Assembly: GCA_003526375.1 (NCBI GenBank)
Contig: DPDG01000104.1
Coordinates: 1-64,000 of the forward strand
Origin: Lentisphaeria bacterium
GTDB lineage: Bacteria > Verrucomicrobiota > Lentisphaeria > Victivallales > UBA1829
Length of the DNA stretch: 64,000 bases
Reading direction: 5' to 3'
A program made the translations under genes and the position numbers. This document shows positions 16,197-23,504 of this stretch, piece after piece; the first letter of the stretch is position 1; the number at the start of each line of letters is the position of its first letter. The notes under the pieces were generated by a model. The model was given only the letters and a program-made list of their open reading frames with translations. It was not told the origin of the DNA and did not search any database.

Positions 16197-17387
16197 ATGA
16201 AGAAAAGAGTGGATTATTCGGAAATCAAGCTGGACCACAGAAAGCCGGACCTGCTGTTTCTTCAACTGGAAGAGGAACTGCGCCGCCTGTTCCGGAATAT
16301 CACTGTAAAGGCGGATCTACGCCTGCCTTCGACACGGGAACTGGCGCAACATCTGGGAATCGACCGGAAGACAGTCGCACGCGCCTACCACAGCCTTCTG
16401 GAAAAAGGATTCATTGAACGGAAGTCCCCGAAAATACTACAGATTGCAAAATCCCTGCCGAGAAAACAGCTTGCACCATATCCCAACATCGGCATCATTC
16501 TGCCTTACCGTTTTTCCGAGCTGATTGAACACAACAGCGGCATATCATTACAGTTCATCAAGGGAATCATTGATTCCGCGGCGGAAAAAAGGCTCTCCAC
16601 AATCATGCTGGAACTTCCTCCCGCATCGGCGCCGCCCGATGAGATCGAAGAATTCAACGGCAGCCTGTTGAAGCGCCTGCTCGGGATTGTCCACATCGGC
16701 GGACGCGACTGTTTCCCCGACCGGCCGCTGGAGGCTGTCATGAAAAACGAGGCTCTGCCGCAGGTTCTGATCTCCGCCTATCCCGATATTCCGAACGTCG
16801 GAGCCGTTGTCTGCGATCCAAGTTCCGGCGGCAGGACGCTGGCGGAACAGCTTCGCGCAATGCGGCATAGAAAAGTCGGCCTGCTGATTTACAACTCCAG
16901 TCTTGAGTCCACCGGAACGGACGGCTATTTTTCCTATGCCTCCTACCGGCGCGCCGGCATCATCCGGAACATTCTGGTGGAATACGGGCTTGACTGTGAT
17001 GAAAAATATTGCAGTTACGGCTGCACCTCTTATCATACGGTTTTCAATGTGCTGAAAAAGAAAAAAACGGCGGGAAATCTTCCGACGGTATTCTGGTGCC
17101 ATAACGATGAGGTGGCGCGCTGGTGCATCAAGGCATTGAACCAGCTCGGACTTTCGGTACCTCAGGATATTTCGGTCGTAGGCTTTGACGGCACATCGGC
17201 ATCGAAAGAAGACGACAACCTGACAACAATCGCCCTTCCGTTTTACGCGATCGGGCACCGTGCCGTTCTTCAGCTTCTGGAATACTATGAACACGGAATC
17301 AACGATACGAACCGCACTGTCTACCTGCAAACTTTTCTGATTTCAAAAGGAACACTCTCATATGCCAACCACTCAAAATGCAAATGA
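16197..17387 (+). CDS. GntR-family regulator with LacI-type sensor domain
   Basis: The 396-residue protein starts at ATG 16197 (MKKRVDYSEIKLD), aligning with the start of its paralogue at 13680-14876; an in-frame TTG at 16164 has no ribosome-binding site. The GntR winged helix is at about residues 18-75 (LRLPSTRELAQHLGIDRKTVARAYHSLLEKGFIERK). The sensor domain contains YPNIGIILPYRFSE, HIGGRDCFPDRPLEA and VPQDISVVGFDGTSASKEDDNLTTIALP. It starts an operon with a leader-bearing pseudopilin (20 bases downstream) and an Asp-box propeller protein, and likely regulates them in response to a sugar. Confidence 0.9.
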   Translation: MKKRVDYSEIKLDHRKPDLLFLQLEEELRRLFRNITVKADLRLPSTRELAQHLGIDRKTVARAYHSLLEKGFIERKSPKILQIAKSLPRKQLAPYPNIGIILPYRFSELIEHNSGISLQFIKGIIDSAAEKRLSTIMLELPPASAPPDEIEEFNGSLLKRLLGIVHIGGRDCFPDRPLEAVMKNEALPQVLISAYPDIPNVGAVVCDPSSGGRTLAEQLRAMRHRKVGLLIYNSSLESTGTDGYFSYASYRRAGIIRNILVEYGLDCDEKYCSYGCTSYHTVFNVLKKKKTAGNLPTVFWCHNDEVARWCIKALNQLGLSVPQDISVVGFDGTSASKEDDNLTTIALPFYAIGHRAVLQLLEYYEHGINDTNRTVYLQTFLISKGTLSYANHSKCK

Positions 17388-17406
17388 CGGAGAAGGAGAA
17401 TAAAAA

Positions 17407-18396
17407 ATGAACCGGGAAAAAAATTTTACTCTCAAGAAAATGAAACATGAAATATCAAAGAAGGGAATGAGGCATGAAAAAAAACCTGCCTGCAATGTTT
17501 CCTGCCCGACTGTTTCTCCGGTCAGGTCTCATCTTGTTTCGCGGTGTGAGACGATCTCCAGAAGAGAACGGTGCCAGTCCCTGCCCTGCCTTACTTTTTC
17601 TTTCTTCATTCAAATGTTCGATTGTTTTTCTACTTCTACTTTCCGTGTTCCTTGTTCATCAGTTCTTCCTTCAAGGGTAAAAATGAAAATTTTTACCCTG
17701 ATAGAGCTCCTCATCGTGATAGCGATCATCGCGATTTTAGCTTCAATGCTTCTGCCGGCACTCAACAAGGCAAAGCAACGCGCCCATGCCATCAACTGCA
17801 TAGGAAATCTGCGGCAACTGATGGCTGTCAATCAGACTTATGCAGATGATTTTGACGGGCAGGCTGTCTTATGGCAGGGACCGACTGCACTCGGATATGA
17901 AGCGGATCTCACTTGGTCAATGCTGCTGTATCGCAACAAATATGTAAAACTGAACTCGCCGATTCTGCGCTGTCCGGGAAATCCGGTTCTGCAATATCCC
18001 GATGTCGCCGCAAACCGCCACCGTTATGATGTATATGGGATTCATCGCGGCAACGACGGATTATCGCTGCATTTCACCAAACGGGTCCGTGTGCAGACTG
18101 TAGATGCATTCCGTCATCACGGTATCAACGATTCCAAAATACCGCCGAGCCGTATGTCGCTGTTCATGGACTCCCGCAAATCCACCGGAGCTTCAGCCTA
18201 TATGGTACTCCGTTTCGGAAATCAGCCGGATTCCGCAGTTTCTCTTTCCCACTCCGGACGTGGAAATATTGCATTCTTTGACGGTCATGCGGCGGGAGTC
18301 GATGCCGTGGAGCTGGAAAACCTGAAATTCAGATCATGGTACAACGGGAAAGGTTTTTATATTCAAAAACCTTTTTCGGACGTCAATATATATTAA
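17407..18396 (+). CDS. Pseudopilin-like protein with inserted N-terminal leader
   Basis: A strong AAGGAGAA site precedes ATG 17407, which gives 329 residues. The first residues, MNREKNFTLKKM, look like the beginning of a native prepilin signal interrupted after FTL. About 89 codons of Ser/Cys/Arg-rich repeat-derived sequence follow, then a complete second signal MKIFTLIELLIVIAIIAILASMLLPAL from the internal ATG 17683 (residue 93), with its own AAGGG site inside a hairpin. The body ends with HSGRGNIAFFDGH, an exact H-X9-DG. From 17683 the protein would be 237 residues. It lies between a GntR-type regulator and an Asp-box protein in one operon. Confidence 0.82.
   Translation: MNREKNFTLKKMKHEISKKGMRHEKKPACNVSCPTVSPVRSHLVSRCETISRRERCQSLPCLTFSFFIQMFDCFSTSTFRVPCSSVLPSRVKMKIFTLIELLIVIAIIAILASMLLPALNKAKQRAHAINCIGNLRQLMAVNQTYADDFDGQAVLWQGPTALGYEADLTWSMLLYRNKYVKLNSPILRCPGNPVLQYPDVAANRHRYDVYGIHRGNDGLSLHFTKRVRVQTVDAFRHHGINDSKIPPSRMSLFMDSRKSTGASAYMVLRFGNQPDSAVSLSHSGRGNIAFFDGHAAGVDAVELENLKFRSWYNGKGFYIQKPFSDVNIY
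17431..17700 (+). repeat. Prepilin-leader repeat element
   Basis: The segment between the two FTL codon sets (Leu codons at 17431 and 17698, 267 bases, 89 codons) has the features of the element in the 3894-5183 gene: GATCTCCAGAAGAGAACGG...CAGTCCCTGCCC at about 17551-17585, the ATTGTTTTTCTACTTCT tract, TTCATCAGTTCTTCCTTCAA and the closing start-codon hairpin. It belongs to the same sequence subfamily as the copy ending at 4467. Confidence 0.7.
17675..17698 (+). promoter_or_regulatory. Start-codon hairpin of the pseudopilin signal
   Basis: GGGTAAAAAT (17675-17684) pairs perfectly with ATTTTTACCC (17689-17698) around a GAAA tetraloop. The AGGG site is in the 5' arm and the ATG (17683-17685) is at the loop edge. 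Confidence 0.65.
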
Positions 18397-18416
18397 TTTT
18401 CAGAAGGAGCAGCATC

Positions 18417-21122
18417 ATGCGATATATCGTATCTTTGGCGGTTCTGCCGGTACTGGCAGCCGGTGCGGACCTGACGCAGGCAGACTGGAGCAAGCTTGAA
18501 ACGGCATCCGATCCCGGTTTCATCTGGGAGCAGAAAGCTCCCGGAGACGGGGGAACCAGTTGGTATTTACGGATTCATCCCTCGGATTCCAACTGTCTTG
18601 TGCAGTCCTGCGACATGTCCGCCAGCTATATTACCCATGACGGCAGCAGGACATACCGATCCATCAACAATCCCGACTGGAGATTTCCGCGGCTGCATTA
18701 CATCAGCGGCGTCGATTTCTGCCGGAAAGCCCCCGATATCGGATATGCCGGAACAGAAAGCAACGGGCTGTTCAAAACAACGGACCGAGGAAAAAGCTGG
18801 CAGAGGTTGTCCACCGCCTCCATCGAAAGAATCTTCGACTGGAAATTTGCACGCATTCCAATCAGCACCGTCACGGTCGATCCGTCCAATCCTGACTGCG
18901 TCTGGGCAGGAACCGGATATCTGCGCAGAGTCGAGAACCGCGGGAAACGCCGTCTGGCGCAGGGGCTGCTCCACTCCTCCGACGGCGGCAGGAACTGGAC
19001 ACTTCTGCCGGACGCCCTGCCCAGAGGCGAAATGGCGCTGCGGATTCTGATGTTCGAGCAGCTCCCCGGAGTGATTCTTGTTGCAACGGACGGTGGAATT
19101 TATGCAAGCAGGGACGCCGGAAAAACGTTTTCCGCAATGATGAAAGGGCTCCCGGAAGGCATGACCTATTCCGACATCGACGGCATGATTGAAAAAGGCT
19201 CAGGCAGGCTGATTCTGGTCGCCGCGCTTGAATCCTCTTACAGAAAGCGTGACGGAAAAGTCGTTTGCGACGGCGGTATCTGGCGCTGTGACGGGCTCGA
19301 CGGGACATGGCGGGAAATCACGGGAGATCTCCGGCTGCCGGGATCGCTGTTCGACGGACTGCCGGATTTCAAACACGGCCTGGGCGCGAATCCCTACTGG
19401 CTCATCAGCACAAAAATGATCTGGCATGAATTCATGGAAAAGCCGGAAAACCGCAGCCTTTATGAAAATGTGGTCCTGAATTATCACAAAGACCCCGCAC
19501 CGTTTCACCGGAAATGGAGCCAGGCGAACAAGGACTACAAGCGTCACAAGCAATACGGCGAACTGGCGAAACAGACTCTGGGAATCATCCTGCCGGATTT
19601 CCATACGGTGCGGATTGATCCGCGCAACGCAGACACCGTCTATGCGTCCATCTTCCACCCGTGGATTCCTTACGGTGTCTGGAAGACCGGCAACGGCGGC
19701 AAACACTGGAACTGCATCACCCGCGGCGCACAAGGCTGGGAAGGCAGCCAGTGGAAACATTACCGCCCTGCCAATGAACCGGCGCTCAACATCCGGCAGG
19801 CATGGACGACACGGCACCCGATGAATTACGGAACTCCGCGATTGACGTTCGGGTTCTGGGATGTCCGGAAGTTCGATCTCTCCCGCTCCAATCCGGATAT
19901 CCTGTATTTTCACTCCCACCGCGTCACCTACCGCAGTGAAAACGGCGGTGCAAGCTGGACCGATGCATCCAACCGGATCATTGATCCGGCAACTTCGCAG
20001 TTTGCCGGCGCTGGAAACAGCAACATGTGTGTGTTTGACCTTGAATTCCATCCGAAAAAACCGGAGCGGGTCCTTTTCTGGATGGCGGACTGCGGGCTGA
20101 AGGTAAGCCGTGACGGCGGCAATACGCTGTACGGGCTGCCCAATGCGATGGTCGGTTCCAACCAATGGGTGCTTGCCGCCGCCGTCGATCCGGACGACCC
20201 TGAACGCTTCTATGCGTTTTTCAACTGCCGCGACTGGCTCGTCGGCGGAATCCGCGGGCAGTATTTCATCGAAAGCCGTGATTTTGGAAAAACGTTTCGG
20301 GATATTACCGTCGGAAAAGACGGGACGGTGAAGCTGCCGCCGAAAAAAGCGCTTGCAGGCTATGTCGCCAAACTGCTGGCAGACCCGTCCTCCCCGCGTG
20401 AAATGCGCCGCTTTCTGGCTCTGAATTATGAAACGGAACGTTATTGCGTCGCCACCGGGCATCTGCTTCCGGGAAGTGAAAAAGGAGCCGGGCTTCTGGA
20501 ATCCGTCGATGGAGGGGTAAGCTGGCGGAAACTCGGAAAGGGACTGGAGGGGGCTTCCGATATCGTCGATCTGGTCCCGGCAGCCGGCGACTTCTCAACA
20601 TTGTATGCAGCGGCAGCGATGCGCCCCGGACGGGAACCGAAAGGGGGACTGTTCATCAGCCGGGACTCCGGCAGAAACTGGGAAAAGATCAACTGTCCGC
20701 TGGAAAGTGTCACCCAGGTCGTGCCTTTTGCGGACGGACGCCTTTATATCGCCGGAGGAATCAGGGAAACGGGGAAATCTCCTGAAAACCGCGGCGGAGT
20801 TTATTATTCCGGCGATCACGGGAAAAGCTGGCAGTGCCTGCTGAAAGCCCCGCTTGTGTCAAGGCTGGCTGTCCACCCGGAAAACTCACAGCTACTTTAC
20901 TGCACCGTCGAACCGGACAATGCCGGCAAAATCCTGTCTCCGGGAGTCTGGAGATCCGGCGACGGCGGGAAAAACTGGATACGGGTCAACAACGGATTGG
21001 CGGGAGCATATCATTTCACCTGCCTGAAATGGCATCCGGTTTCTCCCGATCAGATCTGGCTGGGAACCTATGGCAGCGGCTATTATTATCTGAAGGACCC
21101 GGCGGGAAAAACACGGAAATAA
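18417..21122 (+). CDS. Secreted Asp-box (BNR) beta-propeller protein, sialidase/GH74-like fold
   Basis: The protein has 901 residues, starting at ATG 18417 after AAGGAG, with a signal peptide (MRYIVSLAVLPVLAAGA). It contains about eleven Asp-box motifs (S/T-x-D-x-G-x-x-W/F), among them TTDRGKSW, SSDGGRNW, SRDAGKTF, SENGGASW, SRDFGKTF, SVDGGVSW, SRDSGRNW, SGDHGKSW and SGDGGKNW. This spacing is typical of the paired seven-bladed propellers of GH74-like enzymes and Vps10/sortilin-like proteins. I cannot fix catalytic residues, so a xyloglucanase-type activity is only a possibility. It is the third gene of the regulator-pseudopilin operon and converges with an AraC gene ten bases beyond its stop. 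Confidence 0.82.
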   Translation: MRYIVSLAVLPVLAAGADLTQADWSKLETASDPGFIWEQKAPGDGGTSWYLRIHPSDSNCLVQSCDMSASYITHDGSRTYRSINNPDWRFPRLHYISGVDFCRKAPDIGYAGTESNGLFKTTDRGKSWQRLSTASIERIFDWKFARIPISTVTVDPSNPDCVWAGTGYLRRVENRGKRRLAQGLLHSSDGGRNWTLLPDALPRGEMALRILMFEQLPGVILVATDGGIYASRDAGKTFSAMMKGLPEGMTYSDIDGMIEKGSGRLILVAALESSYRKRDGKVVCDGGIWRCDGLDGTWREITGDLRLPGSLFDGLPDFKHGLGANPYWLISTKMIWHEFMEKPENRSLYENVVLNYHKDPAPFHRKWSQANKDYKRHKQYGELAKQTLGIILPDFHTVRIDPRNADTVYASIFHPWIPYGVWKTGNGGKHWNCITRGAQGWEGSQWKHYRPANEPALNIRQAWTTRHPMNYGTPRLTFGFWDVRKFDLSRSNPDILYFHSHRVTYRSENGGASWTDASNRIIDPATSQFAGAGNSNMCVFDLEFHPKKPERVLFWMADCGLKVSRDGGNTLYGLPNAMVGSNQWVLAAAVDPDDPERFYAFFNCRDWLVGGIRGQYFIESRDFGKTFRDITVGKDGTVKLPPKKALAGYVAKLLADPSSPREMRRFLALNYETERYCVATGHLLPGSEKGAGLLESVDGGVSWRKLGKGLEGASDIVDLVPAAGDFSTLYAAAAMRPGREPKGGLFISRDSGRNWEKINCPLESVTQVVPFADGRLYIAGGIRETGKSPENRGGVYYSGDHGKSWQCLLKAPLVSRLAVHPENSQLLYCTVEPDNAGKILSPGVWRSGDGGKNWIRVNNGLAGAYHFTCLKWHPVSPDQIWLGTYGSGYYYLKDPAGKTRK

Positions 21123-21132
21123 CCGGAAGCCG

Positions 21133-22041
21133 TCACGAAAAGAAAGAGAGTTGTTTCCGGTAATCGCGCGGGGAAATCCCGAAGCGGTTCCGGAAACACG
21201 TGGAAAAGTTCAACGCATTGTCGTAACCGGCTTCCGCCGCAATCTCTTTGATGGAACGATTTTCATCCGCCAGCAGGCGCCGGGCACGGCGCATCCGCAC
21301 ATCCAGAAGATACTGCCGGGGCGTCGTATGCAGATGACGGTGAAACAGACGGACCAGATGAGTCGGAGAACAGTGGCACCGCTGCGCCATCTCCGGCTGT
21401 TTCCAGTCATGCTCCGGATGCAGTTCCAATATATCGCACAGAGCCGCCAGCACCGGAGGCATTTCCGGAATATCCGGCGGAATCCGGAGCGCCTGAAACA
21501 ATTCAAAAGTAAGGCAACTGTTGCGCCCCGGTTCCCTGACGGACGGTTCATCCGCCAGCTCGCTGATCTCACGGAACAGACGTTCCAGATGGCTGCGTTC
21601 CAGATAAGCAAGCACATCCAGATTTCCCAGCCCGCTTTCCTCCAACAGAGAGGAAAGCAGTTTTCCCTTGACCATGACCGAGATTTTCCGGCATCCGGAT
21701 TCCCCTGACAGAAATTCATTCTCAATCATCGGCTGCATCAGGAAAAGTTCCCCCTCCTCCAGTTCATACATTTTCCCCCGCTGGCGCACGAGAAGCGAAC
21801 CCTGCTGCACATATTCGATGGAAAGAAAAGGAGCATTCCGCCTCAGATAATGTGCCTTTTTCAGCAGATGAACTTCGCAGATGCACTCAATCCACAGCAG
21901 ACTGTCCGCCGGACCGGACGGCGGCTGGCGCATCCGGTAGGAACGGCGGGAAGGACGGTGATAAAATTCCATCCCTTCCCAGCGGGACGGCGGAGGCAGA
22001 GTCTCCCAACGGAATACGGAGGAATCGCAGAGTTCTTTCAT
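21133..22041 (-). CDS. AraC-family transcriptional regulator
   Basis: The 302-residue protein has a cupin-like sensor (HYLRRNAPFLSIEYVQQGSLLVRQRGKMYELEEGELFLMQP) and a C-terminal AraC domain (PEMAQRCHCSPTHLVRLFHRHLHTTPRQYLLDVRMRRARRLLADENRSIKEIAAEAGYDNALNFSTCFRNRFGISPRDYRKQ). It is divergent from the gene at 22160 and is its probable regulator. It resembles the AraC protein at 2041-2949 in layout and length. Confidence 0.9.
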   Translation of the reverse strand: MKELCDSSVFRWETLPPPSRWEGMEFYHRPSRRSYRMRQPPSGPADSLLWIECICEVHLLKKAHYLRRNAPFLSIEYVQQGSLLVRQRGKMYELEEGELFLMQPMIENEFLSGESGCRKISVMVKGKLLSSLLEESGLGNLDVLAYLERSHLERLFREISELADEPSVREPGRNSCLTFELFQALRIPPDIPEMPPVLAALCDILELHPEHDWKQPEMAQRCHCSPTHLVRLFHRHLHTTPRQYLLDVRMRRARRLLADENRSIKEIAAEAGYDNALNFSTCFRNRFGISPRDYRKQLSFFS

Positions 22042-22100
22042 GATGTTTCTATTTCAAATGTTTTTGCGGGTATTTCAAATATAATTCTATGAATCCATGG

Positions 22101-22128
22101 TTGTTTTTCCATGCTTTTTTACTATAAT
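22101..22128 (+). promoter_or_regulatory. Sigma70-like promoter of the 22160-26446 operon
   Basis: TTGTTT (22101-22106) and TATAAT (22123-22128) are separated by 16 bases, 32 bases before the ATG at 22160. Confidence 0.6.
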
Positions 22129-22159
22129 ATCTCTCAGAAGAAAAACAAGGAACTGCAAT

Positions 22160-23446
22160 ATGGAAAACGGCAAATCTTTCAATCAGCAAAGTCTGGAATG
22201 TGCATGGAGGCAGATTCATGATATTCTGTTCCATCCCGGAACAGGGATGGTTTACGACTATGTGACAAGCCATGATCCGAATCACCGTTTCGATCATCTT
22301 CCGTCTCCCGAGGAAATTGCCGCCGGTTTTCCAAATCCGTGCGGATGGAGCACCGGTATGGAGGACTGCGCCCTGAACGGCGGTATTCTGCTTGACCTGA
22401 TGCGGTTCCGCGGATGGGAAAATTCCGTTTTCGCCGCAAAGATCGCGGAAGGAGTGATCCGCTGCGGAACGGTTCACGGGCAGGACGGCTTTATCGCAAG
22501 AGGCATTTCCCCGCACGACGGCAAGAGCTGTTACAGCAACTCCTCGCGGGATCAATTCACGCTGGCAGTCTACGGGATGTGGCGTTTTCTGAAAGGCTGC
22601 GCCATTTCCGGCATACTGCGGGAGAACGGAATCAGGTTCCTCCGTTCCGTCGCGAATTACTGCGAACGGACGATTACACCGGAACATCGTTACAATCTGC
22701 TGCGCCTGGACGGACATCAGGCTGTCGTTTCCAGTCTGTGGGACTGTGACCCGCACGAAGCAATGCGCCTACCGATGATCTACGGCATCGCATGGGATAT
22801 GACAGGCGAACCGCACTACTTCGACCTCATGAACCGTTATGCCCAGGCGGGGTTGCGCCACACTCTGACACTGGACCCTGAAGCGGATTACTGGTGGGAT
22901 ATGCCTCTGCTCCAGATGCAGCTTTCGCTGAATTTCTTCTGTGAAAGCGGGGTTCTTCCGGCATTGACCGCAGAAATCCGCCGTGTAATGCACACGGCGG
23001 CGCTCATTGCCCTGCGCCGGTTGCCGGCTCTGCTTTGCGAAGCTGAAACATTTGGCGGCGACTGGGGAACGCTTTATGACAACTGGCGAACACTCCCGAT
23101 GCGTATGCGGAGTGAAACGCTTTCCCGTGACGGGCGCTCCGGTCTTTTCGGCGGGAAAAGCTATCTGAATCCGGTGTTCCGGCAGGAATATGCCCGGCCA
23201 AATATGATTCTGCGGGGAACAGGAAATTATCTTGCCGTCATCGCCCACTGTCCAGACACCCCGTTTCCGGCGTCGCTTCACAACCGGATCGAACGGATTT
23301 TGCGGAAAATTGATTTCATGCGGTTCGCCGGTGCCGGAACCGTTCCGCTGGTATATGGTTACAGCGCACTCTCCGCATATGGCAAGTTGGATGCAATGGA
23401 CAATCCGGCATGGAAAGAAGATGTCTCAAGAATGATGGTTGTTTAG
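22160..23446 (+). CDS. Putative six-hairpin (alpha/alpha barrel) protein of unknown function
   Basis: The protein has 428 residues from ATG 22160, preceded by AAGGA nine bases upstream. There is no signal peptide. The sequence is mainly helical with regularly spaced aromatic helices and conserved-looking acidic and His residues: GWSTGMEDCALNGGILLDLM, HGQDGFIARGISPHDGKSCYSNSSRDQFTLAVYGMWRFL, RLPMIYGIAWDMTGEPHYFDLMNRYAQAG. This pattern resembles (alpha/alpha)6 glycosidases and lyases (for example GH88/GH105/GH127-type folds). I cannot place it in a family or name a reaction. It is the first gene of an operon with a leader-bearing pseudopilin and a secreted DIE-motif protein, under a divergent AraC regulator. 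Confidence 0.6.
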   Translation: MENGKSFNQQSLECAWRQIHDILFHPGTGMVYDYVTSHDPNHRFDHLPSPEEIAAGFPNPCGWSTGMEDCALNGGILLDLMRFRGWENSVFAAKIAEGVIRCGTVHGQDGFIARGISPHDGKSCYSNSSRDQFTLAVYGMWRFLKGCAISGILRENGIRFLRSVANYCERTITPEHRYNLLRLDGHQAVVSSLWDCDPHEAMRLPMIYGIAWDMTGEPHYFDLMNRYAQAGLRHTLTLDPEADYWWDMPLLQMQLSLNFFCESGVLPALTAEIRRVMHTAALIALRRLPALLCEAETFGGDWGTLYDNWRTLPMRMRSETLSRDGRSGLFGGKSYLNPVFRQEYARPNMILRGTGNYLAVIAHCPDTPFPASLHNRIERILRKIDFMRFAGAGTVPLVYGYSALSAYGKLDAMDNPAWKEDVSRMMVV

Positions 23447-23504
23447 TTTGAAAAAAAACAGAAAAAATGGAATGAATATTTTCAATCCGGAACTGGAGGT
23501 TTTT

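Noticed and set aside
17431..17700. Leader insert considered as an insertion sequence or integron cassette
   Set aside because: It is under 330 bases, carries no transposase or integrase, and has no terminal inverted repeats beyond the start-codon hairpin. A non-autonomous element remains possible.
19200..20462. Minus-strand open frame (420 codons) inside the Asp-box protein gene
   Set aside because: The plus-strand reading has regular Asp boxes and a signal peptide; the minus frame has neither.
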